A stretch of 64,000 nucleotides of DNA from Paenibacillus glycanilyticus NBRC 16618. Lineage in GTDB: Bacteria; Bacillota; Bacilli; Paenibacillales; Paenibacillaceae. The translations under genes and the position numbers were made by a program. Under the pieces are notes generated by a model. That model was not told the origin of the DNA, ran no database searches, and was given only the letters and a program-made list of their open reading frames with translations. Shown one piece after another: positions 44,615 through 53,742 of the stretch. Position 1 is the first letter of the stretch; each line of letters begins with the position of its first letter. The stretch is taken from assembly GCF_004000805.1 (NCBI RefSeq), contig NZ_BILY01000014.1, positions 92,982 to 156,981 of the forward strand, in the 5' to 3' direction.

Positions 44615-44651
44615 TTAACCTCATTAAATACCTCTTATTTAATGCGGTTAA
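44615..44651. repeat. A/T-rich inverted repeat upstream of hrpB
   Basis: TTAACC-T-CATTAAAT pairs with ATTTAATG-C-GGTTAA around a 7-nt loop, 14 of 15 positions matching. It lies about 26 nt before the hrpB start and just after the NAGPA-like gene stop. Without a clear T run it may be an operator rather than a terminator. Confidence 0.55.
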
Positions 44652-44673
44652 TTATGATAGTTAATGGCATGAA

Positions 44674-45498
44674 TTATTTGACCAGCCTCATCATTTGAAC
44701 CACCGGCCGGTTATCCCCGGTTAATGTTTTTTCCGCGGAACGAAGCTGGGACGAACCGTCCCCGTCAAGAAAAATCCCGTCCGCCAGCATACCTCTGCCA
44801 ACCTTTTCTATTATCGCATCACGAAAAGCCTGCAGCGACCCTTTCGAGCTGCTAACAACCAGAAAGAGCAATCCTTCCCGGTCATAGACGGCGGCCGAAC
44901 GCAAACGGGCATCGTCCGGATATGGCGCTTGTTCCGTCTCGATCTGCTCAAGCCACTTCTGATCCTGCCCCAGACTCATGCTTATGCCGCCCTGCGCCCA
45001 AAACCTGGTGTGGTCCATAACCTTCAAATCGGCGGCTTCGCTTACCACCTGCACGGACAGCTTGTCCGAAGCTCCGTCCCAGACTAATGTTCCGCGGGCA
45101 TACTTGACATTCTCCGCACCGGATCCGTAATCATCCGGAGCCCCATTGACCGGCAGTCCGTCTACCACGGCGATGCTTAGCAGGGAATTCTCATAAAAAA
45201 ACCCGCCGTTTACTCCGTAATAAGGCGTTAAAGAGATGTTGTTCCGAATAGAGGCCAGAGTGATATTCGAAGGCCTTGTCTCCAGCACGTGAAGCTTCAT
45301 GCCGTTGGATGCTTCGACTTCTTCATAAATATAAGCAGACGGAGCATTGGCGTCCCGCTTCACCCCTTCGCTTTTCGCCTGCATAGCGTAGATCATCACG
45401 GCAAACAGCAGCCCCAGCAATAAAAAGATGCCCGCCATGATGCCGGCGATTTGCAGCTTTCTTTTCCTATCCAAGCCCGCAACTGATGGATTCTCCAT
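44674..45498 (-). CDS. Phosphodiester glycosidase (NAGPA)-like membrane-anchored protein
   Basis: 274 residues with a short cytoplasmic tail, one N-terminal membrane helix (LQIAGIMAGIFLLLGLLFAV) and an extracellular NAGPA/DUF2233 domain. Recognisable parts are YYGVNGGFFYENSLLSIAV (substrate loop), FWAQGGISMSLG, and the active-site DGIFLDGDGSSQL near residue 245. The family cleaves sugar phosphodiesters, so a wall polymer such as teichoic acid is possible. ATG 45496-45498 after GAGG is used rather than an upstream TTG. It is 30 nt downstream of corA. Confidence 0.82.
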   Translation of the reverse strand: MENPSVAGLDRKRKLQIAGIMAGIFLLLGLLFAVMIYAMQAKSEGVKRDANAPSAYIYEEVEASNGMKLHVLETRPSNITLASIRNNISLTPYYGVNGGFFYENSLLSIAVVDGLPVNGAPDDYGSGAENVKYARGTLVWDGASDKLSVQVVSEAADLKVMDHTRFWAQGGISMSLGQDQKWLEQIETEQAPYPDDARLRSAAVYDREGLLFLVVSSSKGSLQAFRDAIIEKVGRGMLADGIFLDGDGSSQLRSAEKTLTGDNRPVVQMMRLVK

Positions 45499-45528
45499 GA
45501 AAAACCTCAATCCCTGGAAATTGTTTTT

Positions 45529-46476
45529 CTAATCAAACCAGCCTTTTCTGCGGAACCAGATGTACATGGCTATACCAATCATGACCATAAATCCGATTAG
45601 GCCAAAATATCCCCAATGCCATTTCAACTCCGGCATATTCTCGAAGTTCATGCCGTAAATGCCGGCCAGAAACGTCAGCGGCATAAAGATCGTCGTAATG
45701 ACCGTTAACGTCTTCATGATGGCATTCATCCGGTTCGCGTTGTACGACATAAAGCTGTCGCGCAAATCCGATGTCATTTCGCGCGAGGCGTCGGTCATTT
45801 CAGTCAGCTTCAGAAGATGGTCGTACACGTCGTGATAGAACGCCAGATAACCTTTTAACCCTTCAATCCGTTCCGTATTCAGTGTTCGATAGAGCAGGTC
45901 CCGCATTGGCAGGATCGTCTTGCGGAGACGCAGCAGCCTTGAACGAATGTTGAAGATTTCGTCCATCGTCATTTGATTCGCGCTTTCGCTGCCGATCTCC
46001 ATATCAAGCACCTGCTCCTCCAGTTCCTGTACGGCAGGGAAATACTCGTCAACCAGCTGGTCGATAACCATATAAGCCGCAAACAAATAGCCGTCGTTTC
46101 CCAGCTTGGAAGCAGATTGCATTTTGGCCCACGCTTCGTTAATCTCTTCTGAATTTTTTACGTGATAGGTCACGATAAACCTGGGGCCAATAAATAAATT
46201 GACCTCCTCCACATCCAGGCTGCGCGAGTTAACCGAATGCAGCACGAAGAAATGCGTATCGTCGTAATGGTCCAGCTTAGGCCGCTGCAGCAGATGACAG
46301 CAGTCCTCAATCGCCAGCGGATGAAAATGAAAGTATGTATCGAGAAGCTTCGTCTCCGAGGCTTCCGGCTCGCTGAAATCGACCCAATACCAGTCAAGAT
46401 CGAGCTTTTTGAGATCCTCCAACGCGATGTCGTTGACCCATGTTTTTTGTTTCGTATAACCTTTTATCCGAATCAT
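45529..46476 (-). CDS. corA: CorA-family magnesium/divalent cation channel
   Basis: 315 residues from the ATG after GGAGG. A large acidic cytoplasmic domain with a long helix is followed by two C-terminal membrane helices, the first ending in the signature YGMNF. The basic C-terminus RRKGWFD is typical. It transports Mg2+, perhaps also Co2+ or Ni2+. It is divergent from the gluQ gene. A Mg-related CNNM protein is encoded at 33.9 kb. Confidence 0.92.
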   Translation of the reverse strand: MIRIKGYTKQKTWVNDIALEDLKKLDLDWYWVDFSEPEASETKLLDTYFHFHPLAIEDCCHLLQRPKLDHYDDTHFFVLHSVNSRSLDVEEVNLFIGPRFIVTYHVKNSEEINEAWAKMQSASKLGNDGYLFAAYMVIDQLVDEYFPAVQELEEQVLDMEIGSESANQMTMDEIFNIRSRLLRLRKTILPMRDLLYRTLNTERIEGLKGYLAFYHDVYDHLLKLTEMTDASREMTSDLRDSFMSYNANRMNAIMKTLTVITTIFMPLTFLAGIYGMNFENMPELKWHWGYFGLIGFMVMIGIAMYIWFRRKGWFD

Positions 46477-46543
46477 AGCCGAATCCTCCATCGTGATAAC
46501 CGATTCTCTTATTCTAACGCGTAACCGCCATTCTGTAAAAAAG

Positions 46544-46573
46544 TTGCGTCGTTCAAAATAGTCGTGCTATCAT
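46544..46573 (+). promoter_or_regulatory. Candidate gluQ promoter
   Basis: TTGCGT (46544-46549) and TATCAT (46568-46573) are spaced by 18 nt, about 30 nt before the gluQ start and its AAAGGAGA site. Confidence 0.5.
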
Positions 46574-46601
46574 CGGTGTCAATAAAGGAGAGTCGATCGA
46601 T

Positions 46602-47570
46602 ATGTCGAATATACGCGGACGCTTCGCTCCTACTCCGTCCGGACTGATGCATGTAGGCAATGCCTGGGCAGCGCTGCTCGCCTGGCTGCAGATCCGCAGC
46701 AATAACGGGCAATTCGTGCTGCGGATGGAAGACATCGACGGTCCGAGATGCCGCCCGGAGCTTGCTGGACAAGCACTTGCCGATCTTCGCTGGCTGGGAC
46801 TTGATTGGGATGAGGGACCCGATGTCGGAGGACCCCATTCCCCGTATACGCAAAGCGAGCGTATCCCGCTCTATGAAGAGGCGCTGGACAAGCTGCTTGC
46901 AAGCGATAAGCTATATCCATGCTTCTGCAGCCGGGCGGAGCTGCTTGCGGTTGCCAGCGCCCCTCACGGGTTATCCTCCGAGGGTCCCGCTTATGCCGGA
47001 ACATGCCGGCATTTGACGCTGGAGCAGCAGCGGGAACGGCGCGAAGCCAAGACCCCATCTCTTCGGTTTAAGGTTGACGAGACCAGAGCGATTACTTACG
47101 AAGACGGTATTGCGGGAACGCTGCGATTCCCTCCGGGGGTTGGCGGCGACTTTGTGGTCCGCCGCGCGGATGGCATTATCAGCTACCAACTAGCGGTCGT
47201 TATCGATGACGCTGCCATGAACATGACCGATGTTCTGCGCGGAGCAGATCTGATGGATTCCACCCCGCGCCAGCTCCTCTTGTACGAAGCGCTGGGGCTT
47301 CCCGCTCCCCGCTTCGCCCATGTTCCTCTGTTGATGGGCGAGGATGGAAAAAGGCTGGCCAAACGGCATGGCGATACCTCGATTGCCGGTTTAAAGGAAG
47401 CTGGCGTAGGACCCGAGCGTATTATAGGCTGGCTAGCTTTTCTTGCCGGGCAAACGGACCGATTCGAGCCCATTGCCGCGACCGAGCTCATCGGGTATTT
47501 CGATCAAGGCCGGATTCCGAATGAACCGATTACGATCAGCGAGACTCTAATGAAGCAGCTGTTCTACTAA
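46602..47570 (+). CDS. gluQ: Glutamyl-Q tRNA(Asp) synthetase
   Basis: 322 residues, a shortened glutamyl-tRNA synthetase lacking the anticodon-binding domain. It glutamylates queuosine in tRNA(Asp). The HIGH-type motif is [13 protein letters not shown]. Zinc-binding Cys occur in CFCSR and YAGTCR, and the KMSKS counterpart is KRLAKRHGD. It is monocistronic on the plus strand. In proteobacteria gluQ usually follows dksA; here it does not. Confidence 0.92.
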   Translation: MSNIRGRFAPTPSGLMHVGNAWAALLAWLQIRSNNGQFVLRMEDIDGPRCRPELAGQALADLRWLGLDWDEGPDVGGPHSPYTQSERIPLYEEALDKLLASDKLYPCFCSRAELLAVASAPHGLSSEGPAYAGTCRHLTLEQQRERREAKTPSLRFKVDETRAITYEDGIAGTLRFPPGVGGDFVVRRADGIISYQLAVVIDDAAMNMTDVLRGADLMDSTPRQLLLYEALGLPAPRFAHVPLLMGEDGKRLAKRHGDTSIAGLKEAGVGPERIIGWLAFLAGQTDRFEPIAATELIGYFDQGRIPNEPITISETLMKQLFY

Positions 47571-47580
47571 TGGATCGGCA

Positions 47581-47648
47581 AAAAAACACGAGAGCCGGTT
47601 TCAGCCCTTCACGCAAGACGTGAATGGCGGAATCAGCTCTCGTGTTGT
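47581..47648 (-). terminator. Terminator of the cobalamin operon, overlapping the cbiZ end
   Basis: AACACGAGAGC pairs with GCTCTCGTGTT, with inner TTCACG/CGTGAA and GGTTTC-type pairs, and a T run follows on the minus strand (complement of 47580-47585). The last codons and stop of cbiZ form one side of the stem. Confidence 0.85.
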
Positions 47649-48343
47649 GTCCGGCATGCTTCCTGCACGGTCTCGTAAACAAGACGGCCTATCGCATTGC
47701 CAATGGTTGTGGCTGCTCCCGCATAAGCATGCACTGCCTGATAGGCAGGATTGCCGCTAACCCCAACCACGACGGCATCCGTCGTGGTACCGGTTGCAAT
47801 CCGGCTTGTTTCCGGATCCATCAGCCGCAGATCGGCAAGAGCCGCAGCTTTCGCTTCGGCGTACGTAATAATCGCGTTTGTCATCGCCGAATCGGTCATT
47901 TGACCATCCACAAGCAGCACCGTATTAATAGTGCCCGCGGAATACGCGGAGAACGTTACCCGCGGCAAGCCCGCTCTGGCCGCATTCCGGGTACCCGCCG
48001 TCGTCAGGCACAGCAGCTTGAAGCAATCCCCTTCCAGCTCCGCAACGGAAGCATGCGTCAGCTTCGCCGCGGTCAGCAGGCCTATCGTATGTTCCGGCTC
48101 ATAGCCCCATTGTCTCAATTGATCGGACGTATCGCGTGCAGGGTCTGTACCGCTGTAATGCAGAGGCACCTTCCAGTTCACGATAACATCGGCCTCGGCC
48201 AGACCACCGGTATGAATCGCATTGCTTAACGTCCTTAACTTTCCGGGACAACCTATTTCCAGCCGTTCTTCCCAAAGGGTAATGCTTACCCCGTCCCATA
48301 ACCTCGAACAATAATGCTGGCCTTGCCTAAAGGGCTGGCTCAT
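47633..48343 (-). CDS. cbiZ: Adenosylcobinamide amidohydrolase
   Basis: 236 residues of the CbiZ family. It cleaves the amide of adenosylcobinamide to give adenosylcobyric acid, which CbiB can rebuild into a usable corrinoid, so incomplete or foreign cobamides can be salvaged. Family segments are LEIGCPGKLRTLSNAI, GLLTAAKLTHAS and TTDAVVVG with a late GTTTD motif. The ATG overlaps the cobD stop. It is the last gene of the riboswitch-controlled operon, and its 3' end is part of the terminator. Confidence 0.9.
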   Translation of the reverse strand: MSQPFRQGQHYCSRLWDGVSITLWEERLEIGCPGKLRTLSNAIHTGGLAEADVIVNWKVPLHYSGTDPARDTSDQLRQWGYEPEHTIGLLTAAKLTHASVAELEGDCFKLLCLTTAGTRNAARAGLPRVTFSAYSAGTINTVLLVDGQMTDSAMTNAIITYAEAKAAALADLRLMDPETSRIATGTTTDAVVVGVSGNPAYQAVHAYAGAATTIGNAIGRLVYETVQEACRTQHES

Positions 48344-49428
48344 CGAGTTGCCGCCTCTCGGAACTTGGACAAAGAACGGTCCAGCGCCTCCAGCAGCCAT
48401 TCATTCTGATGGCGGAGCTTAACCGCAAAGCGGCAATACGACTCATCCAGACCGATAAAATGCGAGGCATCGCGGATGAGAATTCCCATTCTTCCCATTT
48501 CGTGCTGCAGACCCGCGGCCGTTAATCCCGGAATATCCGGCAGCCGGACAAGCAAATAATTCACCTTCCCCGGAATAACCCGGAAGCCAAGCGCTTCTAG
48601 CTTGCCGATCAGCCACGGACGCTCCTCCAGCAGCCAATTCATCGTGCGGGAGGCATAATCCTTCTCTTCCAGCACCGCTTCTCCAATCTGCTGGGCCAAG
48701 GAATTTACGCTCCATGGTACCTGAAGTCTGCGCAATTCCGAGATTTTATGAGGCGCTCCTACCATATAGCCTAGACGAATACCCGGTACGGCATAAAATT
48801 TGGTCATCGACCGGATGACGAATAACCTCTCATGCGACGCCGCTTCCCTCAGAAGGGTATAGCTCTCTTCCTCCGGCACAAAATCCATAAAGGCTTCGTC
48901 CACCACAACCGTTGCGCCGTTATACAACAGCTTCATGATCAGTGCCGGATCCACCAGTTGTCCGGTTGGATTGTTAGGCGACCCAATCATATAAAAGTCT
49001 GCTTCCGAATCTATCATCGATGAATTCAAGACAAAATCATTGTCGGCAGACAACATAATTGGTGTAATTGAACCGCCGGTCTTCATCACCGCGTCACCGT
49101 ATTCCGTAAAGCATGGATAAGCTAATGCCGTAACGGCCGGGCGAAGCGCTCTCACAACCAAATCGATCAACTCGGCGGCGCCGTTGCCGATTAGAATGGA
49201 TTGCTCGTCTACGCGGTGAAGCTGCGCCAGCTTGGTCCTAAGCCCGCGTACAGCCGGATCCGGATAGCGGTCAATCTGCTCCGCATAATGCACCAAGGCG
49301 CGTCTAACTCCATCCGGCGGGCCAAACGGATTCATATTCGAGCTGAAATCGATAAACTGTCTTGCCGGGAAGCCGAAGGTTTCTTCCGCCGTCCGTAAAT
49401 CTCCCCCATGTCCATAGCGTTCAAGCAT
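48340..49428 (-). CDS. cobD: L-threonine-O-3-phosphate decarboxylase
   Basis: 362 residues from the ATG after AGAGGGGAA. A PLP enzyme of the histidinol-phosphate aminotransferase family that makes (R)-1-aminopropanol 2-phosphate, the linker for the nucleotide loop. FIDFSSNMNPFGPP is typical of CobD. The PLP lysine is in SMTKFYAVPG, and SPNNPTGQ and VVDEAFMDF are standard cofactor contacts. A longer frame exists but lacks a binding site. CbiB, the next user of the product, is in the same operon. Confidence 0.92.
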   Translation of the reverse strand: MLERYGHGGDLRTAEETFGFPARQFIDFSSNMNPFGPPDGVRRALVHYAEQIDRYPDPAVRGLRTKLAQLHRVDEQSILIGNGAAELIDLVVRALRPAVTALAYPCFTEYGDAVMKTGGSITPIMLSADNDFVLNSSMIDSEADFYMIGSPNNPTGQLVDPALIMKLLYNGATVVVDEAFMDFVPEEESYTLLREAASHERLFVIRSMTKFYAVPGIRLGYMVGAPHKISELRRLQVPWSVNSLAQQIGEAVLEEKDYASRTMNWLLEERPWLIGKLEALGFRVIPGKVNYLLVRLPDIPGLTAAGLQHEMGRMGILIRDASHFIGLDESYCRFAVKLRHQNEWLLEALDRSLSKFREAATR

Positions 49429-49450
49429 GGATATTCCCCTCTTCCCCTTG

Positions 49451-50263
49451 CTAAATGACGTGAATGGCCAATACTCCTGCAAATAATAATACGGCCTCTA
49501 CGGCTTCGTTCAGCGCACCGTAGGTATCCCCGGTCAAACCGCCAAGTTTGCGGCTGAGCCATACGGCGAACAGTAATCCCGTAAGTATCGTTAAGACAAT
49601 GCACCCGGCAAGAATCAACAGTGTTTCCTGCCAAGCCAATCCGTCAAGGGACAAGCACAGCACCGTTACGAAGACAGCTGCGATAAAGCCTGCCGCAACT
49701 TGTCGACCCGAAGCCAGATGGAATAAAGCGCCGATCCCTTCCCCATGCCGGGCATTTGGCCAGGCCGCGATGGCGGCTCCCATCCACCATCTGCTCCAGA
49801 CCGGTATGATCACTAGAAGGGATAAAACTCGGCCGCCGTCCTGCTGACCAAACCATTCGGCAAGCAAGGAGAATTTGAAGAGCAGCAGCAGCACCGCAGC
49901 AATGACGCCCATTGCCCCAACGCGGCTGTCCTTCATGATCTCCAGCATCCGCTCCCGGGACCGGTGGCTGAGCACGCCGTCTGCCGTATCCATCCATCCG
50001 TCGAGGTGCAGGCCTCCGCTAAGCGCTGTCCAAATAACCAGCAGCAATACGGCAGACGGCATCGCGGGCGAGAACAACTCCAACACGGCAAATCCTCCTG
50101 CCAATATCGCCCCAATAAGCACGCCAGCCGCTGGAAAATAAATAACCGTCCGCGCCAACGTCACCGGTTCAAACGGTACCGTTACCGGTATAGGAATCCG
50201 CGTAAGAAATTGCAGAGCCGCGGCGGCTGCCAACGCATGGCGTTTTAACGCAGCAATAACCAT
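49451..50263 (-). CDS. cobS: Cobalamin synthase (adenosylcobinamide-GDP ribazoletransferase)
   Basis: A 270-residue membrane enzyme that joins adenosylcobinamide-GDP with alpha-ribazole. The N-terminal QFLTRIPIP and the Asp-rich GGLHLDGWMDTADGVLS are family signatures. GDTYGALNEAVEAVLL near the C-terminus is also conserved. Six or seven hydrophobic segments are present. It overlaps the end of cbiB by 19 nt. Confidence 0.93.
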   Translation of the reverse strand: MVIAALKRHALAAAAALQFLTRIPIPVTVPFEPVTLARTVIYFPAAGVLIGAILAGGFAVLELFSPAMPSAVLLLVIWTALSGGLHLDGWMDTADGVLSHRSRERMLEIMKDSRVGAMGVIAAVLLLLFKFSLLAEWFGQQDGGRVLSLLVIIPVWSRWWMGAAIAAWPNARHGEGIGALFHLASGRQVAAGFIAAVFVTVLCLSLDGLAWQETLLILAGCIVLTILTGLLFAVWLSRKLGGLTGDTYGALNEAVEAVLLFAGVLAIHVI

Positions 50264-51225
50264 AACCCCAACACTCCAGCCATTATAAGAATACTAACCG
50301 TGTACAAGAGACGGACGGAACGGACGATATCATAAGGCTCCATCGCTCTGGTCGGCCACCCCATCCTGGCCCGTTCGCTTGGCTGTCCGAAATAATAATT
50401 TAGTCCGCCAAGCTCAATGCCAAGCGCTCCGGCCACTGCAGATTCCGGAATACCGCTGTTTGGACTTGGATGATAACGGGCGAACCGGCGAACGGAAGCC
50501 CAGGACCTTGCAGCCGACATTCCCCTGTTCAGAAATGCGGCAAGCGTGAGCAGCAGCCCTGTCAGACGTGCCGGAATATAATTGAGCACATCGTCCGTTC
50601 GGGCAGAACACCAACCGAAGTTTACATAACTATCATTACGGTAACCAACCATGGAATCCAGCGTATTTGTTGCCCGGTACAGCATGGCAAGCGGCGCACC
50701 GCCAAGGATGGCGAACAGGATAGGCGATACAAACGCATCTACCGTATTTTCCGCGACCGTCTCTACAGCTGCCCGTGAAGCTTCGGGTGGCGTAAGATTT
50801 CCCGTATCCCGTCCTACAATATATCCCACGAATTTGCGCGCGTCCTCCAATTGACCGGCGGCAAGCGGACGGTAGACAAGCATGGCCGCATCCTTCAGCC
50901 CTTTTACCGCTATCGTGGTGGAGATAAACCAGGCGCTTGCCGCATACCCCAGCCAGGGATGAATCCATGCTGCCGCAGCCGTTACTCCCCACATGATGCC
51001 ATAGGATACGGCTAAAGTAATTATCGTCAAAATAATGCCCATGCCCTTAATGCGCCTTGCGTTCCGTCCTTCTTCGTTCCTGCGCAAAAGTTTCTCGAGT
51101 ACGCGAATAAGCCGACCGATCCAGATAACGGGATGGGTCGGCCACTTCGGATCGCCGATAATCCAGTCTATAACGATAGCTGCCGCAACAAGCAGCAGCG
51201 TTTCCTGCAAAGAATAAAAGATCAT
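50245..51225 (-). CDS. cbiB: Adenosylcobinamide-phosphate synthase
   Basis: A 326-residue membrane protein that attaches aminopropanol phosphate to adenosylcobyric acid. The signature DWIIGDPKWPTHPVIWIGR is near the N-terminus, followed by VGRDTGNLTPPEASRAAVET and ENTVDAFVSPI. ATG 51223-51225 overlaps the cobU stop and follows GGGAGAG. The GTG 12 nt upstream is within that site. Confidence 0.93.
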   Translation of the reverse strand: MIFYSLQETLLLVAAAIVIDWIIGDPKWPTHPVIWIGRLIRVLEKLLRRNEEGRNARRIKGMGIILTIITLAVSYGIMWGVTAAAAWIHPWLGYAASAWFISTTIAVKGLKDAAMLVYRPLAAGQLEDARKFVGYIVGRDTGNLTPPEASRAAVETVAENTVDAFVSPILFAILGGAPLAMLYRATNTLDSMVGYRNDSYVNFGWCSARTDDVLNYIPARLTGLLLTLAAFLNRGMSAARSWASVRRFARYHPSPNSGIPESAVAGALGIELGGLNYYFGQPSERARMGWPTRAMEPYDIVRSVRLLYTVSILIMAGVLGLWLLLR

Positions 51226-51830
51226 AAGCTCTCCCACCGAAATTGCAAGGCTTTCAGCTCGACCGGAATTCCCGCCGTAACAAGGAAAACCTTGTCCGAC
51301 AAGGCAGCCATCCGTTGATTCAGCCGTCCGGCTTCATCGCGGAATCTTCTGCCCAGCGGATAAGCCGGTACAATTCCGTCCCCGACTTCATTGGTCACGA
51401 GGATAAGCGGATAGATGTACTCCTGAACGGCAGCTGCCAGTTCATTAACCTGTTCATTCAACCAATCCCGGGCTTTGTCCGCGGATTCGGATTTTTCCCG
51501 TTCCTCCGCTTCCATTAGCACATTTGTCAGCCATAACGTCAGACAATCAACCAAGATCACCGGCGGCTTCCCTGCCATCCGCTCCAGCTCATAGGCTTCC
51601 TTCGCCAGCTGTCTCAGCCGGTCCGGAAGCTCAATCGGCTCCTCCATGGTGGTCCAACGAAAGCCTCCTTGTTCCCGGTTCTGCCGGTGCAAAGCGATCC
51701 GTTCCGCCATTTCCTCATCCCAGACCCGGCTGGTCGCAATGTAGATCCCTTGCTCCCCGAGGCGGGCTGCAAGCTTCTCGGCGAAGGAGCTTTTGCCGCT
51801 TCTTGCTCCGCCGGTCACCAACATAGCCAT
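51222..51830 (-). CDS. cobU: Adenosylcobinamide kinase/guanylyltransferase
   Basis: A 202-residue bifunctional enzyme that phosphorylates adenosylcobinamide and activates it with GTP. The P-loop is VTGGARSGKS at the N-terminus, and ILVDCLTLWLTNVL and TNEVGDGIVPAYPLGRRFRD are family motifs. It lies 11 nt after cobT. Confidence 0.94.
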   Translation of the reverse strand: MAMLVTGGARSGKSSFAEKLAARLGEQGIYIATSRVWDEEMAERIALHRQNREQGGFRWTTMEEPIELPDRLRQLAKEAYELERMAGKPPVILVDCLTLWLTNVLMEAEEREKSESADKARDWLNEQVNELAAAVQEYIYPLILVTNEVGDGIVPAYPLGRRFRDEAGRLNQRMAALSDKVFLVTAGIPVELKALQFRWESL

Positions 51831-51841
51831 GTCCGATGCAC

Positions 51842-52906
51842 CTACTCCCTGGAAACTCCGGCACTTGAGAAGGTTGCCATTTCCTGCATCAGCTTTAACG
51901 CGGCATCAACGAAATGGAAGCACAAGACGGCGCCCGTTCCTTCTCCAAGCCGCATATCGAGCTGAATCATCGGAGACAGCCCCATCGACTCCAGCACAAC
52001 CGCATGCCCTTGTTCCTGGGACAAATGGGAGGCGAACAAATAAGGCTTCGCCTGTTCAGCCAGCCGAACCGCTACCAGAGCGGCAACCGAGGAAATAAAC
52101 CCGTCAACGACAACCGGACAGCCGTTTGCTGCCGCGCCGATGATAAATCCGGCCAATCCCGCTATCTCCGCGCCGCCTACCTTGGCGAGTACATCAAGCG
52201 GATCCGAGGCATCAGGGTTATTAACGGCAATCGCGCGTTTCACGACTTCAATCTTGTGCCGCCAGCTTTCATCGTTAATGCCGGTTCCTCTGCCAACGGA
52301 CAGTTCGGGCGATAATCCCGTCAATACGGTTGTCAGAGCGGCGCTTGGGGTCGTATTGCCGATGCCCATCTCTCCCGTTGCGAACAGCCGGTAGCCTTTT
52401 TCAGCCAACTCATTGGCTACTTGTACGCCTGCCATAACCGCCTGAAGTGCTTCTTCCCTGCTCATCGCAGGCTGCTTGGCCATATTGGCTGTACCTCGAA
52501 CCACCTTCCGGCTGATCAGCCCCGGATGCTCGAGCTCGGCATTAACGCCAATATCCACGCAATAAACATCCGCTCCCGCCTGTCGTGCGAGGACATTTAC
52601 CGCCGCTCCGCCGCTTAAGAAATTAAGGACCATTTGAGGGGTCACTTCTTGCGGATACGCGCTGACTCCTTCCTCGCATACGCCGTGGTCTCCAGCCATC
52701 ACGACTACCGCTTTGCGGCTCAAATCCGGCCATAGGCTTCCTGAAATCCCGGCTAAGCGAAAAGCAATCTCTTCAAGCTTCCCGAGACTGCCGGTTGGCT
52801 TTGTCAACTGGTCGGAATGCGCCTTGGCTTCAATTACAGCCTGTTCTTGGAAAGGTCTGATTCGTTCGATCACCTGTTTTAACTCGGCACCTAATTCATT
52901 TGCCAC
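51842..52906 (-). CDS. cobT: Nicotinate-nucleotide-dimethylbenzimidazole phosphoribosyltransferase
   Basis: 354 residues starting at GTG after GAGGAGA. It makes alpha-ribazole phosphate from dimethylbenzimidazole and nicotinate mononucleotide. Landmarks are LTKPTGSLGKLE near residue 35, VVMAGDHGV near 70, ATGEMGIGNTT near 170 and the catalytic Glu in RLGEGTGAVL near 322. No DMB synthesis gene is present in the window. Confidence 0.94.
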   Translation of the reverse strand: MANELGAELKQVIERIRPFQEQAVIEAKAHSDQLTKPTGSLGKLEEIAFRLAGISGSLWPDLSRKAVVVMAGDHGVCEEGVSAYPQEVTPQMVLNFLSGGAAVNVLARQAGADVYCVDIGVNAELEHPGLISRKVVRGTANMAKQPAMSREEALQAVMAGVQVANELAEKGYRLFATGEMGIGNTTPSAALTTVLTGLSPELSVGRGTGINDESWRHKIEVVKRAIAVNNPDASDPLDVLAKVGGAEIAGLAGFIIGAAANGCPVVVDGFISSVAALVAVRLAEQAKPYLFASHLSQEQGHAVVLESMGLSPMIQLDMRLGEGTGAVLCFHFVDAALKLMQEMATFSSAGVSRE

Positions 52907-52935
52907 AATATTTTCTCCTCTCCGTATGTAGAACT

Positions 52936-53742
52936 CTATGTCATTTCAATTAATCTGCCGGCATCCTGTTGCTTCGGCTGCAATAGAATCTGGGGCGTAC
53001 CGGTTAAAGGATGCTTCACGATCGTTGCTTCCGTCTGATAAACCTCACGGATCAGTTCAACGCTAAGCACCTCCGCTGGAGCGCCCATTGCCGCTACTCC
53101 GCCCTTATGCAGGACGAGTATCCGATCACAATAAAGGGAAGCCAAATTCAGATCGTGCAGAACGGCTACAACCGTCAAATTGCGCTCCTGCTGCCACTTC
53201 CGCACGGTATCCAGCAGCTGTACCTGATAACCGATATCCAGATAAGTCGTTGGCTCATCCAGCAAAATAATTTCCGGCTCCTGCACCATCACCTTCGCTA
53301 GAGCTACCCGCTGACGCTCCCCGCCGCTTAGCTGATCAAGCGGCCGGTTAGACAAAGGCGTCAGCCCCATCGACTCCAGCGTATAATCGATCAGCGCCGA
53401 ATGATCCTCCCGTTCATCGCCAAACCAATTCTGATAGGGAAAACGCCCCATTTCAACCACTTGGCGGACGGTAAAGCCAGCTGGGGGTAACCCGCCTTGC
53501 TGCAGAACCGCCAAACGTCTCGCGAGCGCTTTGCGGGAAAAATTCGACAGATTCACGCCGGATAAGCTGACATCGCCCGAAGAAGGCTTTGTCACGCCGG
53601 ATAATAGCTGCAGCAGCGTTGACTTTCCTACGCCGTTTGGCCCGATAATGCCATGAATCCGGCCGGGCTCAAGTTTAAACGAGAGGTTCTCCAGGACAGA
53701 ACGGCCGTTAACTTTCTTGCTCACTTGTTGAACCGAGATCAT
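52936..53742 (-). CDS. btuD: Cobalamin ABC transporter ATPase
   Basis: 268 residues from the ATG that overlaps the permease stop (TAATG) and follows AGGAGGG. Walker A is IGPNGVGKSTLL, the signature is LSGGERQRVALA and Walker B is IILLDEPTTYLD. FecE/BtuD-type ATPases serve siderophores, haem or B12; the riboswitch and cob genes point to B12. An upstream in-frame extension inside the permease gene is rejected. Confidence 0.9.
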   Translation of the reverse strand: MISVQQVSKKVNGRSVLENLSFKLEPGRIHGIIGPNGVGKSTLLQLLSGVTKPSSGDVSLSGVNLSNFSRKALARRLAVLQQGGLPPAGFTVRQVVEMGRFPYQNWFGDEREDHSALIDYTLESMGLTPLSNRPLDQLSGGERQRVALAKVMVQEPEIILLDEPTTYLDIGYQVQLLDTVRKWQQERNLTVVAVLHDLNLASLYCDRILVLHKGGVAAMGAPAEVLSVELIREVYQTEATIVKHPLTGTPQILLQPKQQDAGRLIEMT

